64,000 bases of DNA from contig JBMNRD010000003.1 in NCBI GenBank assembly GCA_050944475.1, forward strand, positions 1 through 64,000, given 5' to 3'. Origin of the DNA: RGIG5612 sp050944475 (GTDB taxonomy: Bacteria > Bacillota > Clostridia > Lachnospirales > Lachnospiraceae). The notes under the pieces were generated by a model, which had not been told where the DNA came from, ran no database searches, and saw nothing but the letters and a program-made list of their open reading frames with translations. Positions within the stretch are counted from its first letter, which is position 1. Each line of letters opens with the position of its first letter. Shown in pieces: positions 36,163-44,663 of the stretch. The position numbers and the translations under genes were made by a program.

Positions 36163-36664
36163 TATTTTCTCCTATCAGTTTCAGGGCTATTTCTTCAAAT
36201 TCCCGAACGAAGCGGGCTGTGTTTCCCTCAACAGCGGCAGACTTCTCTTTCATGAGCCCTTCATAGCCGTTGACGGCATCCGACAGCTCTTCAATGTCCT
36301 CTATCAGAATGATGTTGCCGTACCTTTCCTTAACGGCCCTGCAAAACTCTACCTGATGGTCGTTTATGTGCTCTGAAAACTCCCGGCGTCGGGGCACTAC
36401 TATCGGCATCTTGCCGTATTTTAGGGGAGTCATGAAACTGGCCGGTCCGCCATGCGTAATGACAATATCAGCCTCCCTGAAAAGCTCTTCCATCCTTGTC
36501 TGAGGAACGAGCTTTTCCCAATCACAAAAGACCGGCTCATAATTTGAAAAGCCCGTCTGGATGAAAATCTCATCCCCAATGGCTTTCTCACCCTTTTTTC
36601 TATCTACATATTCAATCAGCCTGTCAAACGGCTGCTCGTGGGTTCCCACCGTTACAAAAATCAT
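36155..36664 (-). CDS. PssE/Alg13-like catalytic half of a two-part glycosyltransferase
   Basis: 169 residues from ATG 36664 (MIFVTVGTHEQPFDRLIEYV); the frame extends to 36694 without support. The GT-B C-terminal-type motif ADIVITHGGPASFMTPLKYG with PIVVPRRREFSEHINDHQVEF binds the UDP-sugar. It works only with a membrane partner of Alg14/PssD type, which is the next gene upstream. In streptococcal capsules such a pair adds the second sugar, often beta-1,4-galactose. Confidence 0.9.
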   Translation of the reverse strand: MIFVTVGTHEQPFDRLIEYVDRKKGEKAIGDEIFIQTGFSNYEPVFCDWEKLVPQTRMEELFREADIVITHGGPASFMTPLKYGKMPIVVPRRREFSEHINDHQVEFCRAVKERYGNIILIEDIEELSDAVNGYEGLMKEKSAAVEGNTARFVREFEEIALKLIGENNV

Positions 36665-36731
36665 TTTTTCTCTACCTGCAGGGCAGCCGGGCATCGTTTT
36701 TCATGTGTCAATCAATGCTGTCAGGGCTTCC

Positions 36732-37181
36732 CTAAAAAATGCTGCCCAGGTTCACCGCTTTCGGGTAAACCTTTTTCATTTCCTCCCACTGAACGATAAA
36801 CCTGTCCGCGACGGGATAAACCATTTTCCCCGTCATAGTAGGGCTGTCAATCCGATCGAAAATCTCAATGTAGATCGTCTTTGCCCCATGTAACTTTCCG
36901 ATATAAAAGAAGGGTACCGCTACCGCGGCTCCGCTGGAAATAATCAGCTCCGGCCTTTCCCTTCTGATGATTTTCCAAGCAAGGACTGTGTTTCTTATCA
37001 GATTTTTTATATTGCGGTTGGTCGGGAAATAGCAGGGAAACATCCGCTCCCCTTTCAGTCCCGATACGGCATCCTCCTTATCGAAGGTTACCCAGAACCT
37101 CTCATGCTTTTCCCAGAAGGGCTTTAACATCTGCAAATGCGCAAGATGACCGCCTGAGGAGCCCACCAGGCATATTTTCAT
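36732..37181 (-). CDS. PssD/Alg14-like membrane half of a two-part glycosyltransferase
   Basis: 149 residues from ATG 37181, with AGGAGG eight bases upstream; the ATG at 37187 is too close. MKICLVGSSGGHLAHLQML is the hallmark start. PELIISSGAAVAVPFFYIGKLHG and TIYIEIFDRIDSPTMTGKMVYPVADRFIVQW complete the family pattern. It recruits the Alg13-like partner (36155-36664) to the membrane. Confidence 0.92.
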   Translation of the reverse strand: MKICLVGSSGGHLAHLQMLKPFWEKHERFWVTFDKEDAVSGLKGERMFPCYFPTNRNIKNLIRNTVLAWKIIRRERPELIISSGAAVAVPFFYIGKLHGAKTIYIEIFDRIDSPTMTGKMVYPVADRFIVQWEEMKKVYPKAVNLGSIF

Positions 37182-37193
37182 TGTCATTTCCTC

Positions 37194-38708
37194 CTAAGCC
37201 CTTTTCAAAAGCCTCTTAAAGTAATATCTGAAATCCTTATCCAGCAGGGTCGTCGCGACAAACACCGCAAGCCCCACTCCCACGGCAATGCAGCCGTTCA
37301 CGAGGATCTCCAGGTACCGGTTTCCCATATTTACCATGATTTTGTCCATTAAAAACAGCAGTCCGCCGAAAACAGCTATCAGGACATAGTTCCTGACGTA
37401 GTATCCTGCCGGAGACGCCTTCAGCGCGTATTTGTAAAGCACCAGCGGCTCCACGATATGACAAATCAGGAGATTGGTGATTATGGCTGCCGCAATAACT
37501 CCCAGCTCCTTGTATCCCTCAGGAAAAATCAGGACGAAAACGATGGACAGGATGATATTTACCGCTCCCTCGATCGGAGCCTTCCACCTGTCCTTGTAAA
37601 ACGTCCCCGTGGCATCCCGGAAAAGCACTGTGGCATTTCTCATGAACTGGATAAAATAACTATATGTAATGACAAAGCTGATTATACGCAGCAGCTCCAG
37701 CCCCGGAGCAAACACAACGGTTATCAGGTTGTCGATTATCGCATAATAGCCCAGGAAAAACACAGTGGCAAGCACGAAGTTGAAGCCGTGGAAAAAATTG
37801 AAATATTTTCTAATTCCCACCGCGTCCTCTTTGGCATACAGATGGCCGATGATGGATGTCAGCGGCGTAAAAAACAGATTCAGTATCCCTATCATGGACG
37901 TCATTATAATGGTGTAGTTGGAATGCTTTCCAAGCTCCACGACACCGATGAAAGCGGATATGATGATGCTGCCGGCGGTGTTTACCATGACATTCCCGAT
38001 TTTATGCATGAACATGGCCTTGATATTTGCCGACACGTAGCCGGCGGTCTCCTTGTCAACCTTTGCATGCGGCTTGATGATATGGGAATATTTCCTGCGA
38101 CAGTATATCTCAAGCAGAAGCCACTGAATGAGCATTGCGATTACTCTGCACAGCAGGTAGGCATGGAAGGTTCTGAACACCAGCACCGCAACTATCTGCA
38201 GGCCGTACTGGAAAAACATGGATGTTCCCATAATGCCCGTGGCGATATAGTTGTTCTTGTATGCTTCCAATAATGATACCTTGGCGCTGTACATGTAAGT
38301 CAGCACCACGGATACAAGCATAATGATGAACGTGGTGTACATCTGCGGCCGCGGGACGGAACAGTCTTTCGCCAGACGCGGCAAAAAAGGGGTCACGCAC
38401 AGCCCCGCCGCAAGAATGAACGCTCCGATTATCCTGTAGAGCTTTTCAATCAGCCTGTAAAGCGCCGTAACCTTGGTCTCGTCTCCGTCAACAATGGGTT
38501 TGTACATGCAAAAAACGATGGCCGAGCCCACTCCCAGCTCCGCTACAGCAATGAAGCCTATGATGTTGATGTAAAGGGAATTAAGCCCGTTTATTTCCGA
38601 GCCCAGATAGCGTATCAGGAATCTCCTTACCAGCACCGAGCCGATAAGCAGCAGCACCTTGACGCCTACCGATACGCCGATATTCAGCATTCCGCGTTTT
38701 TTGTCCAT
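37194..38708 (-). CDS. Wzx-type lipid-linked oligosaccharide flippase
   Basis: 504 residues from ATG 38708 (MDKKRGMLNIGVSV), with GGAAAG upstream; the longer frame to 38801 overlaps the previous gene. About 14 membrane helices; SEINGLNSLYINIIGFIAVAELGVGSAIVF is typical of the polysaccharide transporter (PST/MOP) family, and ATGTFYKDRWKAPIEG lies between the two halves. It moves undecaprenyl-linked sugars to the outer face. Confidence 0.9.
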   Translation of the reverse strand: MDKKRGMLNIGVSVGVKVLLLIGSVLVRRFLIRYLGSEINGLNSLYINIIGFIAVAELGVGSAIVFCMYKPIVDGDETKVTALYRLIEKLYRIIGAFILAAGLCVTPFLPRLAKDCSVPRPQMYTTFIIMLVSVVLTYMYSAKVSLLEAYKNNYIATGIMGTSMFFQYGLQIVAVLVFRTFHAYLLCRVIAMLIQWLLLEIYCRRKYSHIIKPHAKVDKETAGYVSANIKAMFMHKIGNVMVNTAGSIIISAFIGVVELGKHSNYTIIMTSMIGILNLFFTPLTSIIGHLYAKEDAVGIRKYFNFFHGFNFVLATVFFLGYYAIIDNLITVVFAPGLELLRIISFVITYSYFIQFMRNATVLFRDATGTFYKDRWKAPIEGAVNIILSIVFVLIFPEGYKELGVIAAAIITNLLICHIVEPLVLYKYALKASPAGYYVRNYVLIAVFGGLLFLMDKIMVNMGNRYLEILVNGCIAVGVGLAVFVATTLLDKDFRYYFKRLLKRA

Positions 38709-38761
38709 GTGTTTTCTTTCCGTATTACCGGCCTGCCGCACCGCGGCCGGAGAGCTTTTCT

Positions 38762-39577
38762 TTAGTCCGGGGTGATTTTCCCCTCGGCAATACCCCACCA
38801 TCCGTTTGAACGGCTGACCGAATAGTATTCGTCCTCACTTGTCAGGGTTTCCTTTGTCTTATACCAGGGCAGATGCCTTGCCTGATAAGGATGAGCGGAC
38901 CTGATTGCCCGCAGGAATGGAATCCCCTTTGCCAAATTGTCCGGAAGGTACATGGCAAGGGTAGTATCCACACTTGCGTAATACGCCCCCTCGCCCTTTA
39001 TCGGAGCTTTAAAAAACTGGCTTTCCCACTGCTTCACGTCTGCCCCGAGGATGCTGTCTTCGGGGATGTCGTCTATTTTCAGGGAAATGCCCGCTTTCCT
39101 CACAAAATGAAATTTTTTAAGAAGATTAAAAAGAAACTCCGCCAGGTCGCCGGGGCACTCGGGCAGCAGCTCCAAATCCGAATCGGTTACGATATAAAAG
39201 TCGTTGCGGTACTTGTCAAATACTTCTGACTTCCAGAACACCCTCGAGCCGAAGTTTTCCTGCATGTAAATTACATCGTAGGGGGTTTCCTTGTAATACT
39301 TTAACAACGGAGGGTATGTTGACGCATTGTCAATTATGTGAATATTGGTCAGCCCTACCTGCTCAAGGCCTTCTATCAGCACCTTAAGACAAGACAGCCT
39401 GTCAAAGCTGATAATAAAAACAGGAATGTCACTTAAGCCCTCTTTTTCTTTCCGGGCAAATGCCTGTTTTATTTCCCTGTTCATGCCAAGGAAATCTTCC
39501 ACCTTCTGCCTCGCCCTTCTGAGATTAAATTTCAGGCTGAGGTTGGTTGAGGCAAGATCCTGTAAAGCCGGCTCCAT
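38762..39577 (-). CDS. GT2-like glycosyltransferase, first gene of the glycan operon
   Basis: 271 residues. The core begins only at residue 51 (IPVFIISFDRLSCLKVLIEG). IHIIDNASTYPPLLKYY and YIVTDSDLELLPECP with DSD as the metal site follow. The N-terminal 50 residues form a charged helix. The C-terminus (ARHLPWYKTKETLTSEDEYY) resembles fucosyl- or other transferases of short O-glycan clusters. CGGAGG precedes ATG 39577. No polymerase (Wzy) or initiating sugar-phosphate transferase gene is found in the operon. Confidence 0.82.
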   Translation of the reverse strand: MEPALQDLASTNLSLKFNLRRARQKVEDFLGMNREIKQAFARKEKEGLSDIPVFIISFDRLSCLKVLIEGLEQVGLTNIHIIDNASTYPPLLKYYKETPYDVIYMQENFGSRVFWKSEVFDKYRNDFYIVTDSDLELLPECPGDLAEFLFNLLKKFHFVRKAGISLKIDDIPEDSILGADVKQWESQFFKAPIKGEGAYYASVDTTLAMYLPDNLAKGIPFLRAIRSAHPYQARHLPWYKTKETLTSEDEYYSVSRSNGWWGIAEGKITPD

Positions 39578-39667
39578 TGTATCCTCCGTTTCAAAATAAG
39601 CTCTCTGCGGCTATTTTAACTTATTCCTACACGAAATGCCACTTCCAAATCATTCACAGTCTTCATA

Positions 39668-40531
39668 TCATGAACGACGGGAAGCCCGCAGCTTACGCAG
39701 CCTGGGCAGCATGGAGTAAACAGCAACGGAAATTATGACAACTGCAGCTCCGATAACGGCCGTCAGGCTCATTTTCTCTCCGCAAAGAAGCAACACCGGT
39801 ATCGGGTTGAATATGGGTTCAATAGTCAGCAGCAGCGCCACCTCTATGCGGTCTACCTTCTGCACGTTGCGTGCAAAAATAATATTCGCCAGACCGTATT
39901 GGAACACGCCTGCTATCAACACCCATACTATGTTTTTCAGGCTGAAAATCAGACCCGGGTCGAAGAACATGAATGGTGTGCAAAACAAAATGCTGATGCC
40001 GTTGGAGATAATACTGCAATCCGTAGCGTCACACTGCCTTGCGTTCATGAAAATAATCTGGGCGGCAAAAGTAAACCCCGAAGCCAAAGCAAGCAGATTG
40101 CCCAAAAGTCTTGTAAAATCAAGGCTGTCTGCAAATGACAGCACGCACCCCGCAAAAACCGCAAGTGTCAGTACGAGTTCTGCTGCCTTTATTTTCTTTT
40201 TCTTAAAAATAACGCTGTACAGATAAACAAGAATAGGCGCAATGTACTGCAGCACAATGGCCGTCCCAGCCGTGGTCAGGGTAATTGCATAGATATACAA
40301 AATCCCCGTGACGCTCATGGAAACGGCGGCAATGATATTGGAACGGGTGAATTTCAGCCTGAGACTGCCCTTCGCAATCAGCAGCATAATCATCGAGATT
40401 ACGCTTCTTACCGCCACGATGGACATTGCTCCCCAGGTGACCGATTTAACGCATACACCGGCAAGCCCCCACAAGAGGGCCGTCACTACAATCATCAGGC
40501 GGCCGAAGGAACGCTCTTTCACAGCACTCAT
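39668..40531 (-). CDS. EamA/DMT-family transporter
   Basis: 287 residues, ten membrane helices in two EamA repeats (MIVVTALLWGLAGVCVKSVTWG; LIAGVFQYGLANIIFARNVQ). The loop VQKVDRIEVALLLTIEPIFNPI is typical. Metabolite exporter or importer of unknown substrate. It starts eight bases after the pyruvate kinase stop, so it is co-transcribed with pyk. Confidence 0.9.
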   Translation of the reverse strand: MSAVKERSFGRLMIVVTALLWGLAGVCVKSVTWGAMSIVAVRSVISMIMLLIAKGSLRLKFTRSNIIAAVSMSVTGILYIYAITLTTAGTAIVLQYIAPILVYLYSVIFKKKKIKAAELVLTLAVFAGCVLSFADSLDFTRLLGNLLALASGFTFAAQIIFMNARQCDATDCSIISNGISILFCTPFMFFDPGLIFSLKNIVWVLIAGVFQYGLANIIFARNVQKVDRIEVALLLTIEPIFNPIPVLLLCGEKMSLTAVIGAAVVIISVAVYSMLPRLRKLRASRRS

Positions 40532-40539
40532 TCCCGCCC

Positions 40540-41952
40540 TCAGAACCTTTCGACTTTTATCAGGTTTGTATTGCCCGAACGCCCGTCAATCCTGCCGCCC
40601 GTAATCACGATGTAGTCACCCTCATTCATCTCAATGAGCCCTTGAGCGGCATTGCGGGCATGATAAAACAGCACATCCGTGGAATCGAACTGCTCGCTGA
40701 GCACCGGAATGACTCCCCATGATAGTGCCAGCTTATAAAGAGCCCTCTTATTGGAGGTCATGCCTATGATGTCTGTGGGACTTCTGAAACGGCTGACCAT
40801 GCGTGCAGTCAGACCTGAATTTGTACAGGCCACTATGCACCTTGCGCCGATATCAATGGCCATACCGCAGGTAGCATGGGAAATGGCATCGAGATGATTT
40901 TGAATCTCAAATCTGCTGCTTTTGTACATTCCAAGATAATCTATATTTTTCTCGGTTTCCTCGGCAATAGCTGCCATGGTCTTTACCGCCTCAACCGGGT
41001 ATTTCCCGCTTGCGCTTTCTGCGGACAGCATGACAGCGCTGGTGCCGTCGTACACCGCATTTGCCACGTCGCTGGTCTCCGCTCTTGTGGGCCGGGGATT
41101 TATAATCATGCTCTCCAACATTTCCGTTGCGACAATTACCCGCCTGCCCAGCAGGCGGCACTTAGTGATAAGCTTCTTCTGGATTGCCGGGATCTCGGCA
41201 AACGGAATCTCCACACCTAAGTCCCCTCTGGCAACCATAATGCCGTCGCATTCCAAGACGATTTCATCTACTGAGTCTACACCTGTGCGGTTTTCAATCT
41301 TGGCAATAAGATCAATGTCCTCGCCGCCGTTCGCATCAAGGAAAGTTCTGACATCAATCAAATCCCGTCTTGAAGAGACGAAAGAACAAGCAATGAAATC
41401 CACCTGATTTTCAATGCCGAACAGCATATCCGCCTTGTCAGCTTCGCTCAAATAAACCTGCTTAAGCATCTTACCCGGAAAGCTCATGCTTTTCCTGTCG
41501 GACACCTCGCCGCCGGACATAACCTTACAGATTACTTCACTTTCCTCCGTCTTCTGCACCTGAAGCTCAACAAGACCGTTGTTCAAAAAGATGGTGTCGC
41601 CGCAAGCCATATCCTCCGCCAGGCCCTCATAGCTGACGCCTACCCTATCCTGTCCTCCGACAACATCCTCCGTGGTGAAAGTAAATTCGTCTCCCTCATT
41701 AAGATAGACCTTGCCCTCCTCAAACCGGCCGATGCGGCACTCCGGACCCTTTGTATCAAGCATGATAGCTATAGGCAAATTCAGCTCGCTGCGCAGCTTT
41801 TTTATTGAATTAATGACCTTCAGATGCCACTGATGGGTACCGTGGGAAAAATTGAGTCTGGCCACATTCATTCCGGCAAGACACATTTCCTTCAGCATCG
41901 CTTCATCATCGCAGGCAGGTCCTATGGTGCAGATAATCTTTGTCTTTCTCAT
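40540..41952 (-). CDS. pyk: Pyruvate kinase
   Basis: 470 residues, classic length without the extra phosphotransferase-like C-terminal domain of many Firmicutes. MRKTKIICTIGPACDDEAML, RLNFSHGTHQWH, MLDTKGPECRIG, the catalytic KIENRTGVDSVDEI, MVARGDLGVEIPFAEIPAIQ and SAESASGKYPVEAV cover the active site. Makes pyruvate and ATP from phosphoenolpyruvate. AAGGAC precedes the ATG. Confidence 0.97.
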   Translation of the reverse strand: MRKTKIICTIGPACDDEAMLKEMCLAGMNVARLNFSHGTHQWHLKVINSIKKLRSELNLPIAIMLDTKGPECRIGRFEEGKVYLNEGDEFTFTTEDVVGGQDRVGVSYEGLAEDMACGDTIFLNNGLVELQVQKTEESEVICKVMSGGEVSDRKSMSFPGKMLKQVYLSEADKADMLFGIENQVDFIACSFVSSRRDLIDVRTFLDANGGEDIDLIAKIENRTGVDSVDEIVLECDGIMVARGDLGVEIPFAEIPAIQKKLITKCRLLGRRVIVATEMLESMIINPRPTRAETSDVANAVYDGTSAVMLSAESASGKYPVEAVKTMAAIAEETEKNIDYLGMYKSSRFEIQNHLDAISHATCGMAIDIGARCIVACTNSGLTARMVSRFRSPTDIIGMTSNKRALYKLALSWGVIPVLSEQFDSTDVLFYHARNAAQGLIEMNEGDYIVITGGRIDGRSGNTNLIKVERF

Positions 41953-42018
41953 ATTGTTTTCTTTCGTCCTTCCCTTCTTTCCCTTTCTTTGTTTCTTTTA
42001 CTTCCGTCCGGCAACGCA

Positions 42019-42480
42019 CTATCTGATTTCAACCAGACGGTCACCCTCGTATATGCATGTCATCTCTATTTCCCGCTCTCCGGCAATCAGGGGTTCTAAA
42101 AAATACCTGTCGCCCTCCCACAGGTTCAGGTCGCATACCTGTTCCTTGGGAATCCATTTCAGATTTCCCTCGTCGCAGTCAAACCTTCTGCCGGCAGGGT
42201 CTTCCCCCTCAAAGCCGTCAGCCGAGAACAGATACATGTCTTCGTCCTCGAGCACGTCCGATTTGAAGCGGATTATACCGTGAAACCTGTAACTTGTCAG
42301 CGTCAATCCCGTCTCCTCGCGCACCTCGCGCAAAAGACAGGCCTCCGCATCCTCTCCGGGCTCAAACTTGCCGCCGATGCCTACCCATTTGCCAAGGCAG
42401 GGATCACCTTCCCTTTTATTACGGTAGAGCATCAGGTATGCTCCGTCTTTTTCTATGTAGCATAAAGTTGATTTAGACAT
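42019..42480 (-). CDS. NUDIX hydrolase (MutT / 8-oxo-dGTPase type)
   Basis: 153 residues. Full Nudix box GKFEPGEDAEACLLREVREETGL. WVGIGGKFEPGED and the C-terminal DLNLWEGDRYFLEPLI are as in Firmicute 8-oxo-dGTP diphosphatases. Weak ribosome site; it begins only three bases after the PhzF-like gene, so expression probably depends on coupling. Confidence 0.88.
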   Translation of the reverse strand: MSKSTLCYIEKDGAYLMLYRNKREGDPCLGKWVGIGGKFEPGEDAEACLLREVREETGLTLTSYRFHGIIRFKSDVLEDEDMYLFSADGFEGEDPAGRRFDCDEGNLKWIPKEQVCDLNLWEGDRYFLEPLIAGEREIEMTCIYEGDRLVEIR

Positions 42481-42483
42481 TTT

Positions 42484-43359
42484 TCAGCGGCAAATGACCC
42501 TGTCAAGCTCCGCCTCTCCTCTTATAATAACCTGGTCGCCTGTGAGTCTGCACCTGAGGGCGCCGCCCCTTTCCGAGGCCTGCCGGGCATAAAGCCATTC
42601 TTTTTTGCAGCGACCCGACCAGTAAGGCATCAAGCTGCACATGGAAGAACCCGTCACCGGATCCTCGTCGATTCCTTCTCCCGGATAAAAGCACCTTGAT
42701 ACGAAATCGAACTCCCCGTCCTCACAGACTGCGGTTATTATAACACCTTCCACGCCCGGTATCCGCTTTATTTTTTCAAAATCCGGGCGGAAATTTTCCA
42801 CCTGCGCAGCGTCCTCAAGGACGCACACCAGATCGCAGGTCAGAAAAATCTCAGCCGGTCTGATTCCGAGAAGCCTTTCCGTTTCCGCATCTATAACGGC
42901 CCGGCTGATTTTTTTTACAGGAAAATCCATTTCAAGAAGAAATCCTTTATCTGCGGGAATTTTCCTGACTGTCAGCGGGCCGCCGCCGGATGAAAATTCA
43001 ATTATCTCGCAGGCGCCGTAATACTCTGTCAGAACATATGCCGCCGACAAAGTAGCATGTCCGCACAAAGATACTTCGCAAGTCGGAGTAAACCATCTGA
43101 TGTGGTAACGGGAAACATTCCCGGTCGCAACGTCCGGCCCGGCCGCGGCACCCGAAGCATTTGCCGGGACAGTTCCCGCGGAAGATTTTTCTTCCACTAC
43201 AAATGCCGTCTCCGACAGGTTGTATTCCGCGGCAAGCCTTTGCATTTCCGGGTCCGGAGGCCACTCATCGAGTACGCAAACCGCCGCCGGATTGCCCCTC
43301 AGCCCCCTGCCGGTGAAAGCGTTGATTATGTATGTTTTATCAGGGCACAACTGTTCCAT
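42484..43359 (-). CDS. PhzF-family isomerase-like protein
   Basis: 291 residues. INAFTGRGLRGNPAAVCVLD, EYNLSETAFVVEEK with the catalytic Glu, RWFTPTCEVSLCGHATLSAAYVL and DEDPVTGSSMCSLMPYW are the family motifs; PhzF itself isomerises dihydro-3-hydroxyanthranilate. Most members outside phenazine clusters are of unknown function, and no phenazine gene is near. An Ala/Gly insertion lies near residues 58-75. There is no good ribosome binding site at ATG 43359. Confidence 0.88.
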   Translation of the reverse strand: MEQLCPDKTYIINAFTGRGLRGNPAAVCVLDEWPPDPEMQRLAAEYNLSETAFVVEEKSSAGTVPANASGAAAGPDVATGNVSRYHIRWFTPTCEVSLCGHATLSAAYVLTEYYGACEIIEFSSGGGPLTVRKIPADKGFLLEMDFPVKKISRAVIDAETERLLGIRPAEIFLTCDLVCVLEDAAQVENFRPDFEKIKRIPGVEGVIITAVCEDGEFDFVSRCFYPGEGIDEDPVTGSSMCSLMPYWSGRCKKEWLYARQASERGGALRCRLTGDQVIIRGEAELDRVICR

Positions 43360-43374
43360 ATCGCTTAATAATCT

Positions 43375-43415
43375 TTAGTACAGCTCTTTGTAAATTCTGA
43401 AAACCCGAGCCTGTC
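43375..43415 (-). pseudogene. Untranslated duplicate of the 3' end of the alcohol dehydrogenase gene
   Basis: Reads VFRIYKELY-stop on the minus strand, nearly the same as the parent C-terminus VFKIYKELY-stop at 43436. It is offset by 61 bases, with one base lost further in. The DNA match is about 80 percent over 40 bases. A second, independent case is at 44601. Confidence 0.65.
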
Positions 43416-43435
43416 AAAATGGCGGTTAAAAATCC

Positions 43436-44548
43436 TCAGTACAGTTCTTTGTAAATCTTGAAAACCCTTGCCTTGTCAAGCGGAACAAAATTGTTTGCCA
43501 TCAGGCGGCCCTGGTTTACCATTACGGACTCGGAGAAATCCTCTATGTCCTGCTCGGTCATGCCAAGCTCCCGTAGCGGCCTTTTGGGTATCAGCACATT
43601 CAGAAGATTTTCCAGCTCGTCATACACATCTGCCGCGTCGCAGCTTAAAATATCCGCAATGAAGGCATTCAACACGGCGATTTCGCCGTCGGATTTAATC
43701 TCCATGTAATTCTTAAGCACACCGGTGAACAGCACGTAATTTGATTCACCGTGGGCAACATGATAGGTGGCTCCGAGCGGATATGCCATGGCGTGGACTG
43801 CCGCGCAGCCTGCGTTTCCAAAGGCTATGCCGGCATAGGTTGAGGCAATAAGAAAATCCTTAAGCAGCGGAAACCTTGCTTCCTGACCCTTGTCGCGTAT
43901 TTCCATGAAGCCCCTCAGAATCATCTCGATTGCCTTGTAGCCGAAAAGCTTTGTAAAGTCGCTGGCCTTGGGAGAAAGGGATGATTCAACCGCATGAACC
44001 AGAGTGTCAATGGAGCTGGTGGCAAAGAAGCGGAAGGGAAGTCCCTTAACAAGCTCGGGAATCAGCACCGCCTTGTCCGCATACATTTCATCAACCGCCA
44101 GACCCTGCTTGGTGCCGCGGCTGTTCAGTGCCAGAATGGCCACGTTTGTTACCTCGGAGCCGGTGCCGCATGTGGTGGGAACAAGAACAAGCTCCTTGTC
44201 CTTTACAATTTCCGTCTTCCCGTCGTACAAATCCAGTACCGGCGTTACATTTTTCAAGGCAAAAAACTTGGAAATGTCGATTATCGTGCCTCCGCCGATT
44301 GCAATGATTCTCTTCGGCCGGGTCTTAATATCGGCATACATCGCCTCGAGCATATCGTCAGAGGGCTCCCCGGCGCCGTATTTTTCCTGATAAAGGATCT
44401 CACATTCGAGATTCAACTCTCCCAAAAACGGTTGGAAAATGTACTCGTTTGTAATCACAAGGTCTCCCTTTCCGATTTCAAACTCCTTTGCAAACTCCAC
44501 CGCGCTGTCAAAGATATGAATCACCGGTTTTACCATAAATTTCTTCAT
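43436..44548 (-). CDS. Iron-containing alcohol dehydrogenase, 4-hydroxybutyrate dehydrogenase-like
   Basis: 370 residues from ATG 44548 (MKKFMVKPVIHIF), AGGAGG eight bases upstream. NAD site IIAIGGGTIIDISKFFAL and PTTCGTGSEVTNVA; metal-binding His in SIDTLVHAVESSLS, GCAAVHAMAYPLG and THVAHGESN-like TYHVAHGESNYV. This branch includes 4-hydroxybutyrate dehydrogenases that reduce succinate semialdehyde with NADH. The location at the end of an operon with 4-hydroxybutyrate CoA-transferase and 4-hydroxybutyryl-CoA dehydratase supports that role. Another aldehyde substrate supplied by the neighbouring LuxC reductase is possible. Confidence 0.85.
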   Translation of the reverse strand: MKKFMVKPVIHIFDSAVEFAKEFEIGKGDLVITNEYIFQPFLGELNLECEILYQEKYGAGEPSDDMLEAMYADIKTRPKRIIAIGGGTIIDISKFFALKNVTPVLDLYDGKTEIVKDKELVLVPTTCGTGSEVTNVAILALNSRGTKQGLAVDEMYADKAVLIPELVKGLPFRFFATSSIDTLVHAVESSLSPKASDFTKLFGYKAIEMILRGFMEIRDKGQEARFPLLKDFLIASTYAGIAFGNAGCAAVHAMAYPLGATYHVAHGESNYVLFTGVLKNYMEIKSDGEIAVLNAFIADILSCDAADVYDELENLLNVLIPKRPLRELGMTEQDIEDFSESVMVNQGRLMANNFVPLDKARVFKIYKELY

Positions 44549-44600
44549 CTTAAATTCCTCCTGATTAAATCTGCCGGCCGCACCGGCAAGCAAGTTTTTA

Positions 44601-44657
44601 CAGTCACAAGTCTGCAGATATGGCAGCCTGCTTTGTCATCCAACGGGCAAAACTGTT
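44601..44657 (-). pseudogene. Untranslated duplicate of the 3' end of the LuxC-hydrolase gene
   Basis: Exact 60-base offset copy of 44661-44717 without gaps, about 78 percent identical over 50 bases. It would read FARWMTKQAAISADL-stop, while the parent ends FARWIAERVDISSDL-stop. It follows the parent stop, so it is not translated as part of it. Confidence 0.7.
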
Positions 44658-44663
44658 ACGCAG

